Position numbers and translations under genes: made by a program | Shown: piece after piece, positions 1-8,758 of the stretch | Position numbering within the stretch: position 1 is the first letter of the stretch | How the letters are laid out: each line of letters starts with the position of its first letter | The notes under the pieces: model-generated | Databases searched by the model: none | Told to the model about the DNA's origin: nothing | What the model saw: the letters and a program-made list of their open reading frames with translations, nothing else | DNA from: Aurantiochytrium sp. KH105 | Lineage: Eukaryota > Sar > Bigyra > Thraustochytrida > Thraustochytriidae | Direction of reading: 5' to 3' | Length of the DNA: 64,000 bases | Assembly: GCA_003116975.1 (NCBI GenBank) | Contig: BGKB01000008.1 | Coordinates: 1 to 64,000, forward strand

Positions 1-90
1 GAAAGAAAGAAAGAAAGAAAGAATGAAAGAAAGAATGAAAGAAAGAAAGAATGAAAGAAAGAATGAAAGAAAGAATGAAAGAAAGAAAAA
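1..90. repeat. GAAA/GAAT microsatellite
   Basis: The window opens inside a run of GAAA tetramers with interspersed GAAT units, ending near position 90. The left edge is cut by the window. It is a simple repeat with no coding signal. Confidence 0.95.
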
Positions 91-457
91 CTCGACTCCA
101 CGAGCCAGTTCGAGCTGAGAAGCCTGATCACAAGCCTCGATCCACGATAGTCTTGCGGTTAGCTGCTTCTTCCCGGGCCTCGCTAGCTTCAAGTCCAGCA
201 AAGTTGCAGATGGTGTAGCTCGCGACTCTCCCTCAACCTTGATGAGGGCGGCAGATGCGAAAATACTTTTCAACGCAATTGCGTACCCCCGACAGCGAGT
301 GTTCCGAAACTAAGCGATTGAAAGAGCTACCCCTTCGGACATCCTGCGGGCAAAGTCGCAGATGGCTCGCGGCGAATGCGGAAGTTCGAGTAGATTTGCG
401 TAGCCCCGAGTGCTCCGACACTCACATGTCAGTCATTTGAGATCTGGTTTCCCTTGC

Positions 458-468
458 CGAGCGAGGGA
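458..468 (+). promoter_or_regulatory. CGAGCGAGGGA motif, first copy upstream of receptor gene 1
   Basis: Exact 11-mer. The second copy (640-650) lies about 300 bp before the start codon at 952. The same 11-mer occurs at 12820-12830 and 20314-20324 upstream of the two other membrane-receptor genes. A regulatory role is inferred from recurrence only. Confidence 0.35.
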
Positions 469-639
469 TGGAAGATGAAAAGTACTAACCCGTCTGGACA
501 TCTAGTGACACTGCCGCGCGTGCCACACGATACACCTTACTCTTGCGAGAAGTGCGGGAAATTGCGTGTGCGCCTGCTTTGTGCCAAGGAATGCGAAGCA
601 AAGCAGCTTGACGGTCACTTGAGATCTAATTTTCTTTGC

Positions 640-650
640 CGAGCGAGGGA
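640..650 (+). promoter_or_regulatory. CGAGCGAGGGA motif, second copy upstream of receptor gene 1
   Basis: This copy arises from the 182-bp duplication and sits 312 nt before the chosen ATG. The LRR gene's copy sits at the same distance from its ATG (20314 to 20626). Function is unproven. Confidence 0.35.
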
Positions 651-951
651 TGGAAGATGGAAAGTATTAACACGCCCGGACATCCTACAGTGACACGGCC
701 GCGCGTGCCACGCGATACACCTTACTCTTGCGAGAAATGCGGGAAACTGCGCGCGCGCCTGCTTTCGCGCAAAGGAGTACAGAGCTCAAAGCAGCCTTAG
801 CTCCAGGCTGGGCCTTCCAGGCATATGCGGCCTACGCAGAGGCCTAGGCCCAGAACGAACGAATGAGCTCAATTCGAAATATTGCCAATAGATGCAGCAG
901 CCGGCTGCTACAAATCGCAATCACCACCAAGGACCAAGAATAGAGGACACA

Positions 952-3900
952 ATGAGAGAGATGTTTGCATTCGCGCTATGGGCTCTCGTCGCCAGTCTTC
1001 TTGGCGTCGTCAGCACGCATGGACTCAAGATCCAGACAGTCGCCAATCGTCAAGCTATAATCAACAAGTTTCCTGGATGTGTTATTCTAGGGACGCCGAG
1101 CTGGCCAAGCAATACTGTCATGAATATGACCAAAGCATCAAGCGCAGGTCAATGTCGCGACAAGTGCATGGATGGCTGGAAAGCTTCAAAGCGTCGAGGT
1201 ATTGAGCTCTGGGACAACGATGGTTGGAATGCTGCCTTTCGCCATGAAGGCTGCTACTTGGAATATCCACAATTCGGAGACTCGGGAGAGTCTTGTGCTC
1301 GTAGAAGAACCGGCGACTTAAACCAGTTCGAACATGACTCGACAGAAGGTTGGAAAGCATGGCCGTGCTACAAAGGCACTTTGCACAGTGGCGACGCCTC
1401 TACGGATCCTCTTACCACCATAGCCACATTTGGATACAGTGATTCCATTCAAAACAAGAACCTCGGTGAGAAGAGTACCGGCTCTGCGGACAAGCTCAAC
1501 GTTCACATCAAGAACTCGCCATACATTTGCAATTGGTCCAGAAACAATAAGGGGTGGGGCGCGACTGGAGATCACTATCCTTGTTTGTCCTGGACGTACA
1601 GAGGGGACAAAAGTATTTGCGAGTTGCATCTCGAGAAACCTTTGCTTGATGGATACTTTACAGCGGTAGGGTCTTTTATCAATGATACAAGATTCACTGG
1701 TGACATGTATTGCGAAAACGACTTCAACAAGGAAAACATTGCCCGGGATGTGGCCAATCTTTACCAAGCACCTGGGTGCATGAAACACCACTACAACTGG
1801 CCAGGTGCTGATCTGTATGGTCTAGACGGCGTTTCTGACCCCCACGAATGCCGTCGCCGGTGCCAAAAGAATTCAGATTGTGTCATTTTCGTCTACGCCC
1901 GGGAACGCAAGCGATGCTTTTTCAAAACTGCCCAAGCCTACGACAATGAATATGAAACGCCCAACGAAGACGTTTACGCAGGAATGAAAGATTGCCACAC
2001 TTGCCTTCCCGGCTACTACATCAGCGACACTAGACCAGCCGACGGCATCGACAGCTGCCGAATCTGTCCCAAGGGTAACTATTGCTCCGAGGGTGAAAAA
2101 ATTCCATGCGAGGCTGGGAAGTTCTGCGGCGTCGAAGGCCTTGCAGCGCCCCTGGACCCAAGCAGTGAGAATCGCTGCGACGCTGATCATAGTGGCTCTG
2201 GCTGCGAGCACCGCGTGTGCCGGGACTCCGCTCTTGGCGAAAAGCTTAGTGCGTTGGCTTTTAAGGAGCCCATAGATTTCGATTTTTCCGCGTACGCGAT
2301 TCCCACGAATGCAGAGCGTGCAGGTGGCTGGAAACTGGTTCTTTCTGCACCGCGCACGAGCTCCGAAGTCCAGACCTTAGTTTATGTCGAATCGGCCTTC
2401 ACCGAGATGATTAGATCCTCGATTGTCGAAGAGTACTATTTCATCGTCAGCAGCATCTCGTGGCCATACCCGAGTTGGATCACGTGGAAAAATTATCTCA
2501 CGGATTGCAGCTTGGCGGACGACTGGTCTCCTCGACTCGCTCTCGATGGGAACTTGGAAGTAGGTGACAATATTACAGCCTGTTTGAGGCTCAGGTACCG
2601 CGAGGTGTTCAGGCCCTTGACTTGGTTTGATCAATCCGAGATGTACCCAGATGGTTTAAAAGAGACTACACAGTCTTGCGTGACGCAAACGATCAGTCTA
2701 GTTGCTCGTGGTAAAGTTCTTGTGAACAACATCAATACCGCCTCCGGGTTACAAAACGTGGTTCTGCAGTACAAGATCGGCACAAGTGAGGAGACGTTTC
2801 AGGCCGTTACCAATGCAATTGGGGAAGTCACGCTCGATATTTCCGACGACAACGTGACATATGCTAGCGTTGACTCAAGCATCACCTTTGTGAGCGCGTC
2901 CCAGACGGGCATTGAGACCGACATCAAGCTCTGCCCAGACGATGATGATGTCGACTGCACCGTCGACAACGTACGAAGCCTTCCTGCAACATACTCTCTC
3001 ACGCACCTACAGACGCGTCAACTCCGCCTCGTCGACGTTCTCGGCCGTCACACGCTCGCGGGAAGGATCTCGCAGACTTTTGGGAGCACCGGCTCTTGCC
3101 GCGTTGGGGGTGTTCTCGTGGAAGCAATCAACGTCGCAACGGATCAAGTTGTTGCTTATACGACCTCGTCCTCAGTCGATGGCAGCTTTGCGCTCAATGT
3201 GCCCATCAACACGCAAACGCAACTTGTCCTCACCTACGGCGACCATACTTTTGATGCCGCCGACTCCGGCGACGCTGTCACTACTGCCTTGCTGAGCGGC
3301 TCGGGGCGACAGGTCGACGACAACCTTGCCAGCCTCGAGATCAGCGACACGACGCAGCGTGTTCTCCGTCTTCGAGCTGGCGCAACCGAGTGTGACTTCG
3401 GCGTGGGCACCGTAGATGTTGCAATTCAAGTCCACGCATGTCCTGGCGTCGTGCTCGCTCGAACCACCTCGAATGTCATCACCGATTGGACTTTGCCTGC
3501 TGCCAACTATACTTTGAGTCTTGACTTTCCGGACGACGAAGACGTGCAGACGAGCTTCGAGTACCAGTTCTCCACGAGTGACGCACGATTCGTGAGTCTG
3601 GATATGAAGGATGGCCTCATGGAGATGCTCCATCAGCCTATCCCTGTCATTGACTTGTCAGTGCGTGCTGGTAATCTTTTCTTCGACACCGCATCGTGCA
3701 CTGAAGTGCCCTTTGACACCATCATCGAGGGAGGTCGCACAATCCCGATTCGCATCACATCGACACAGACGTACAAGAGCGAAACGTGCGGAACTCTTCC
3801 TGGCGGGACAGTCATGAAGGTGGTCAGCAATCTGGCGCCTGAGATCGATGTGGATTGCGATCCGAATGCTCCCTGCGAGTTCGCGTTTGCAGCGGCCGAG

Positions 3901-6654
3901 GTCAACTCCGAGAGCCGATCCGTCGCGACTGCGAGCGTTGTGTGCGGAGAGCCGCAGCAACCGCTTGAAGACGGCGCTTCTCAGGGGGTTGACGAGTTCA
4001 TTCGCTCGGTAGAGTTTAGCATGCGGAACCCCAGGGTCTGGGACAATGCGACCGCTGGCCTTGAAGCGACCCTTGACGCTCTTGTTCTCGGTGACAAGAG
4101 CATTCGCGAGAGCTCGACCATTGTGTTCTCCAGTGAAGACTCTATTCCACTACACTACCTCTACGCTCCACCTGGAGGCGATGGATCGTACGCGAGCATG
4201 AGCTTTGACGGGTCGTTTACCGTGCAGAGCTCAACGCAAGCGGTTGTGGAGACAGAATCGGGAATGCATACCAGGACCACGGTCTCCGCCAGCGTAGGGT
4301 CTTCGTCCGCTTCTCTGTATGCGTCTGCTGGCCTCTTATTCGAAAGGGTCGACGCGCAAGTCGAGTCTCACGGCGATCATGTGGAAGTGAGCACCACCTC
4401 TCGCTCTTTCACGCTCACGACGTCCACCGCTGAGACGGGCAGTGCGGTGGACCAGGTCATGTTTATCGGCAGCGTGGCGCAATTCTCGGAGGCAGTGCAC
4501 CTGTCGTTTGACGAAGAGACGTGCATGGTGACCTCTGCAGACTCGATCGCCTGGGGCAATCAGGTTGCGTCATTGGTGATTCAAACGCGACGCGCGTGCG
4601 AGGACTCTTTGGACCTGATTGAACGGACCATCGAGGTCGAGGGCGACAATGCAGAGTCGGCGGATCTGGTCGCGCAGGCTAGACTTGAGCGCGAGCGTTG
4701 GCTGTCTCTGCTCCAGCATTGGGAAAACGATTACTTGGCGGCGCTCAAGAATCCGATTGATCTTGCTGGCCAGAATCTCTTCGAAGGGACGACGACTGCG
4801 GTCAATCGCATCCAGATCAGCGACGCTGACATCGACATTGTGGACAGCGTGTCTGGCCAAGTCGACTCCGTTGTCGACTACGAGTCGTTCTCCAGCTCAA
4901 ATAGTCTCGACGTATCCTTGGGCAACGCCTCGACGAGTGCTTATGTTGATCTTTGGTTGGGGTTGATCGGGGCAACGGCCGGGGTGTCGCACGAGACTTC
5001 CGTTGTGCAGACCACCTCAGTGGAGCGAGAGACGAGTGAAGGGGAGGCCATGTCGACGTCGATTTCGACGCATCTTGCGCTGGCCGGCGACGGCAATTCG
5101 ATTTGTGTGGAGCTCTTCCGGTCTCCTTTCAGCGGTACGCACGTCTACCGCGTGTGCGGCGGGCTCACCTCGTGCCCCAACGTCCCTGGCACCGGCGCTC
5201 GCGAGGTCATTGCTCTAACATACTACGACGAACCGGCCATTGAGCTGACCGAGAACACGGGCAGTTTCTCGTTCTATATCGACGCGTCCTCGATGCCTGT
5301 GAGCAGCGATTACATCACTCTTGCGATTACGGTTGACGCACAGAGCGCCACGGGCGGCATCCTGTACAGCGTCGCTGGCACAAGTCTGAACCCAAAAATT
5401 GAGGTTGATGTGCGCGCCCAAAGCCAGCAACTAGTGACCGTCTCATATGAGCGTCTGAATGAGCGCATCCGCTCCACCACCGTTATTATCGAAGTCACTT
5501 CAGTCTGCGACGACAAAGTCTCGCGTACGTTGCCGTTTGATCTCAACTGGGCCTCGACGTGTCCGACGATCAGCTGGGCGGGAACGCTCACTGATGCCAC
5601 CGCCACATGGGCGCTGACGTCGGATTTGCCGACGACTCCGATTGTATTCTCGCGCGGATCTGCTTCAGACTCGTCGGTGACCTCGACGGTGTCGCTGTGG
5701 GCGGCTCGTTACGATGGGTCTGCGACGTTTGGGGACTGGTTCGAAGTTACGAGCTTTGCGGCCGGGAGCACGGCGATGGATCTGACTGCTGCCGAGCTGC
5801 AGGCGAAGACCTCGTCGGAGGGCAGGTTCTTGTTCGAGCTCCGAGCTTCGTGCGCGGTCGAGGGCCGCAGCGTGGGCTCGACGCGGTCGGGCCAGCGACT
5901 TGGGGTTTTGGACACCATCGGGCCCGTTCTCATGGCCTGGGCGCCCGCGAGTAAGGTGCGTGTGGCGACATCCTCTTTTCCAGTGGCGAATTTTCGCTTC
6001 GATGAGCCCGTGGATTGCGGTCACGCGGATCTCGAGGCGATCATCACGGACGCTTCAGGAGAGCTCAGCGCGACAACAAGCATTTCGTGTGCTTCGCGAC
6101 TGTATGACCTCACGGTCGTGATGGAGACTGCCGACGCGGCTGCGGTGGCGCTGTGGAGCAACACGACCGTCACGATGGAGCTCCGAGGCGTGCACGACTT
6201 GCACGGAAATGTCGCAGAGGTGATCACCGCAGGAGGCCGTCGTCGTGCGCTCGCTGATGGCAGCGTGAGCAAGACTTTTGTGGTGCCTACTTTGCCAGAG
6301 CACGGCGAGGACACGGCGACATTGGCCCAGTGGGGCACGCAAACGGATTCGGAGCGGCGCGCAGCGGTGGCAGTCGCCTATGCTCGGGTTTTTCCAGGCG
6401 ATGCGGCCGTCGCCTCGTCTTACGTGGAGAGCGAGGATGACCAAGGGACCGATGGTGCCGACTCTTTGATGCTTGGCGTTGCACTTGGCGTGACTGCGGG
6501 CGTTGTTGCGGTCGTTGCTGCAGCCTTTCTCATCATTCGACGGCGCCGACGCGAGCAAGGCAAGCGCCGCAGCACTGCTTCAGATGCGGTCAGCGCGGAC
6601 ACCGAAATGCATGCCAAGGTTGAGAATAGCAATCCGATGCATGCAGAAGCGTAA
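952..6654 (+). CDS. Large type I membrane protein with PAN/Apple-like and TNFR-like Cys modules (paralogue 1)
   Basis: An uninterrupted 1,900-residue reading frame. I chose the ATG at 952 because a strong signal peptide follows at once (FAFALWALVASLLGVV); an in-frame ATG at 892 would put 20 polar residues before it. In order it has two Cys-rich PAN/Apple-like regions (about residues 25-140 and 280-345), a TNFR/ephrin-receptor-like Cys block (CHTCLPGYY, CRICPKGNYC), several beta-sandwich-like segments including a carboxypeptidase-regulatory-like repeat, and a large Thr/Ser-rich middle. A C-terminal beta domain follows, then one membrane helix (LMLGVALGVTAGVVAVVAAA), a RRRRR stop-transfer and a short tail ending SNPMHAEA. 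It is probably a cell-surface receptor, adhesin or scale-type protein. I do not recognise the family. A same-strand paralogue lies at 13373-18510. No intron is needed. Confidence 0.85.
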   Translation: MREMFAFALWALVASLLGVVSTHGLKIQTVANRQAIINKFPGCVILGTPSWPSNTVMNMTKASSAGQCRDKCMDGWKASKRRGIELWDNDGWNAAFRHEGCYLEYPQFGDSGESCARRRTGDLNQFEHDSTEGWKAWPCYKGTLHSGDASTDPLTTIATFGYSDSIQNKNLGEKSTGSADKLNVHIKNSPYICNWSRNNKGWGATGDHYPCLSWTYRGDKSICELHLEKPLLDGYFTAVGSFINDTRFTGDMYCENDFNKENIARDVANLYQAPGCMKHHYNWPGADLYGLDGVSDPHECRRRCQKNSDCVIFVYARERKRCFFKTAQAYDNEYETPNEDVYAGMKDCHTCLPGYYISDTRPADGIDSCRICPKGNYCSEGEKIPCEAGKFCGVEGLAAPLDPSSENRCDADHSGSGCEHRVCRDSALGEKLSALAFKEPIDFDFSAYAIPTNAERAGGWKLVLSAPRTSSEVQTLVYVESAFTEMIRSSIVEEYYFIVSSISWPYPSWITWKNYLTDCSLADDWSPRLALDGNLEVGDNITACLRLRYREVFRPLTWFDQSEMYPDGLKETTQSCVTQTISLVARGKVLVNNINTASGLQNVVLQYKIGTSEETFQAVTNAIGEVTLDISDDNVTYASVDSSITFVSASQTGIETDIKLCPDDDDVDCTVDNVRSLPATYSLTHLQTRQLRLVDVLGRHTLAGRISQTFGSTGSCRVGGVLVEAINVATDQVVAYTTSSSVDGSFALNVPINTQTQLVLTYGDHTFDAADSGDAVTTALLSGSGRQVDDNLASLEISDTTQRVLRLRAGATECDFGVGTVDVAIQVHACPGVVLARTTSNVITDWTLPAANYTLSLDFPDDEDVQTSFEYQFSTSDARFVSLDMKDGLMEMLHQPIPVIDLSVRAGNLFFDTASCTEVPFDTIIEGGRTIPIRITSTQTYKSETCGTLPGGTVMKVVSNLAPEIDVDCDPNAPCEFAFAAAEVNSESRSVATASVVCGEPQQPLEDGASQGVDEFIRSVEFSMRNPRVWDNATAGLEATLDALVLGDKSIRESSTIVFSSEDSIPLHYLYAPPGGDGSYASMSFDGSFTVQSSTQAVVETESGMHTRTTVSASVGSSSASLYASAGLLFERVDAQVESHGDHVEVSTTSRSFTLTTSTAETGSAVDQVMFIGSVAQFSEAVHLSFDEETCMVTSADSIAWGNQVASLVIQTRRACEDSLDLIERTIEVEGDNAESADLVAQARLERERWLSLLQHWENDYLAALKNPIDLAGQNLFEGTTTAVNRIQISDADIDIVDSVSGQVDSVVDYESFSSSNSLDVSLGNASTSAYVDLWLGLIGATAGVSHETSVVQTTSVERETSEGEAMSTSISTHLALAGDGNSICVELFRSPFSGTHVYRVCGGLTSCPNVPGTGAREVIALTYYDEPAIELTENTGSFSFYIDASSMPVSSDYITLAITVDAQSATGGILYSVAGTSLNPKIEVDVRAQSQQLVTVSYERLNERIRSTTVIIEVTSVCDDKVSRTLPFDLNWASTCPTISWAGTLTDATATWALTSDLPTTPIVFSRGSASDSSVTSTVSLWAARYDGSATFGDWFEVTSFAAGSTAMDLTAAELQAKTSSEGRFLFELRASCAVEGRSVGSTRSGQRLGVLDTIGPVLMAWAPASKVRVATSSFPVANFRFDEPVDCGHADLEAIITDASGELSATTSISCASRLYDLTVVMETADAAAVALWSNTTVTMELRGVHDLHGNVAEVITAGGRRRALADGSVSKTFVVPTLPEHGEDTATLAQWGTQTDSERRAAVAVAYARVFPGDAAVASSYVESEDDQGTDGADSLMLGVALGVTAGVVAVVAAAFLIIRRRRREQGKRRSTASDAVSADTEMHAKVENSNPMHAEA

Positions 6655-7642
6655 TCGTGACGCAAGCCATTCACTTTATACTTTTTTTCCACATTTGCTT
6701 TTATCATCTGTTTTGTTCCTCAAGGTATACTTTCTGCAAGTCTAATTTGTTCGACTTGCTTTGATCGGTGTATACGCGCACGCAGATTTGCCTTTTGTTG
6801 CCTCGAACAGACTCACTAGTGCGGTACAGCGAGACGAAGGCTTGCATAGTCATGCTATGAGTAATCTGGCTAAATGGTAGACTTTAGGCCCATCCGATCA
6901 TTCCATATCGTTCACCCTGGGTTAAAAAGCTTACACGCAGTGCCGGGCTTACCTTGTGCGTGAAGTTCAGGTGTTGAACGAGAATACTCGTCAACCCTCG
7001 TGTGAATGCTCAAGTTGCTTCGACTCGAGGCAAACCTAAAGCCCGGCACGAGGTTTCTTTTCTGCTTGTGTGTCGCACTAATTGTTCTTTCCAACATTTA
7101 TGCACAAGCTTGTCACATTGGTAGGTGCTGTACGAGGCCACAGATTTGCGAGCAATGGCGAGCGATGAAAGACGCTCTCCTTCGCTGCAAGCAAGCTGCC
7201 CATCAGCTCGGCTTTCACATACGACCGCTGCGGTTGTCCAATCCATTCCAGCTGAGAGTCCTCACGCTTATACCGAGAATTCTCGCGCCCACCCGCTCTG
7301 TGCGAATTGTGCCATGACAGCCAGGTCTTCGGGGAGATCGTTTCAATAGTAAGCCTGGGTCTGCTGAGCTGAGCTGTGCTGAGCTGAGCTAGTGTGGCCC
7401 AACGTGGCCCATGACCTCGTTCGTATCCGACCCTTCTCGCCGTCGCTGCCACCGCTGCCGCCACCACCAACTCATCCCGGCTCGAGGCGTGCAGGGCCGC
7501 CGCTAGAAGTGCGGCGCGGGGCGTGGCGTGGACGTCTGGCACCCGGGCAGCTTAGCTTGCTGCGGCCTGGGTCGGGCCGAGGTGGGTCGCGTCAGTTGGG
7601 TAGTATCATAGAAAAAGAGACAGAGACACAGCCAGAGACCGG

Positions 7643-7668
7643 CAGACTGACAGACAGACAGACAGACT

Positions 7669-7707
<39 letters not shown>

Positions 7708-7726
7708 TGACTGACTGACTGACAGA
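7643..7726. repeat. CAGA tetranucleotide array
   Basis: About 20 units of CAGA with CTGA variants. A related CTGT/CGTC array lies upstream of the sulfotransferase gene near 39765. Confidence 0.9.
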
Positions 7727-8263
7727 CCTGCATCAGCCTCGAGAGCCGCGCGCGCGAAGCGAGCGGAGACCGTGCTGCTCCCGCCTCCGCCCAGGCCGGC
7801 CACTCGCCCCCGCGCAAAGGCAAGGAAGACGCGAAGGCGCCCGCCCGCGCCCCTGCCTGCCCCGCCTGCCCCGCCTGCGCGCGCGCGGCAGGCCTGCGTC
7901 GCGTCGCGTCTCTCGTCTGTCCCCAATCGCCGCGCTCGCCTCGCGTGACCGCCGGGCGACCCGCTCTCGCCAGCGCACCTCGCGCCGCGCCGCGCCCGCC
8001 TTCTCTCGCGCGCGCGAGGAGCGAGACGCGCGAAGCTCGCGCGAGGAGCGAGACGCACGTTCGTTGGTACGTCCATACTCGTGCCCTGCATCGCCGGGAG
8101 CTAGCTCCCGTCGTCCAGGCAGGCAGGCAGTCTGTCTGTCCCTCTCCAACTCCGGCCGGCTTGGCTGCCCGTCCCTCTGCGCCCTCGAACGTGCAGACCC
8201 CGATCGAGCGGCGCGCGTTCTGACTCCCCGGCGCGGCCGCGCTCGCGCGCCCCGCGACGCGAC

Positions 8264-8330
8264 GCGAGGCGAGGCGAGGCGAGGCGAGGCGAGGCGAGGC
8301 GAGGCGAGGCGAGGCGAGGCGAGGCGAGGC
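8264..8330. repeat. GCGAG/GGCGA pentamer array
   Basis: About 13 near-perfect copies of a pentamer readable as GAGGC, about 430 bp before the MOB-family ATG. The same pentamer is arrayed at 40494-40528, upstream of the sulfotransferase gene. Confidence 0.95.
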
Positions 8331-8353
8331 CCTGCGCGGGCGAAGACTGGGGC

Positions 8354-8391
8354 GGAGAGGAGAGGAGAGGAGAGGAGAGGAGAGGAGAGAG
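8354..8391. repeat. GAGAG pentamer array
   Basis: A purine-only pentamer repeat just after the GAGGC array, so two different pentamer arrays sit side by side in the MOB-gene promoter. Confidence 0.9.
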
Positions 8392-8758
8392 GAAGTGCGC
8401 GGCGGTGCTCGGAGCGCGGCGCGGCGCAGCGCGTGCACGGCGGGCTGCACGCGCCGCGCGGGACGCGGGTCGCAGTCTGCAGCGGCAGCGGCAGCGACGC
8501 GGCGTGGGTCGGCGCGCGGCGAGGAGCGCGGCAGAGCGCGGACGCGGGGCTAGCCTAGCCGAGCCGAGCCGAGCCCAGCCGGCCGGGGCGAGCCGCAGCC
8601 GGCTCCGCGCGGAGCCGGGCCTGGCCGGCTCGGTCGCGCCGGCCGAAGCAAGCGCGCTGGCACGCGAGAGCGCGAGTGCGCGGCGCCTGGCTTGCGGCCG
8701 CAGCTGCCGCAGAAGCCCGGGCCGCTCCGGCGTGGGGCGCGAGGCGCGAAAGGAGAGC

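Larger units (their letters stand above)
439..803. repeat. Tandem duplication, about 182-bp unit, two copies
   Basis: The stretch starting GAGATCT at 439 is repeated starting at 621. The copies share the CCGAGCGAGGGATGGAAGAT block, the CACCTTACTCTTGCGAGAA block and the GCGCGCCTGCTTT-like end, with scattered substitutions. The divergence says the duplication is not brand new. It doubles a motif that recurs upstream of other receptor genes in the window. Confidence 0.85.
91..951. other. Intergenic / promoter region with an internal tandem duplication
   Basis: No ORF here looks like a gene: those present are short, lack domains and are partly made by the 182-bp duplication at 439-803. The stretch carries two CGAGCGAGGGA motifs (458-468 and 640-650) and leads into the large receptor gene on the + strand. 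Confidence 0.6.
6655..8758. other. Intergenic region: 3' flank, then GC-rich promoter with simple repeats
   Basis: The first part (to about 7350) is ordinary-composition 3' flank with no supportable gene. From about 7360 it becomes strongly GC-rich, with a GAGCT/GCTGA run near 7367-7391, a CAGA array at 7643-7726, a pentamer array at 8264-8330 and a GAGAG array at 8354-8391. ORFs of up to 315 codons here are products of repeat and GC bias. The region is probably the promoter and 5'UTR of the MOB-family gene. Confidence 0.6.

Noticed and set aside
892-951. Earlier in-frame ATG of receptor 1
   Set aside because: It adds 20 polar residues before a clear signal peptide; the ATG at 952 is preferred.
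7503-8450. 315-codon - strand ORF in the MOB-gene promoter
   Set aside because: It consists of translated CAGA, GAGGC and GC-rich repeats (RLASPRLASP, QSVSQSVCLS) with no domain.
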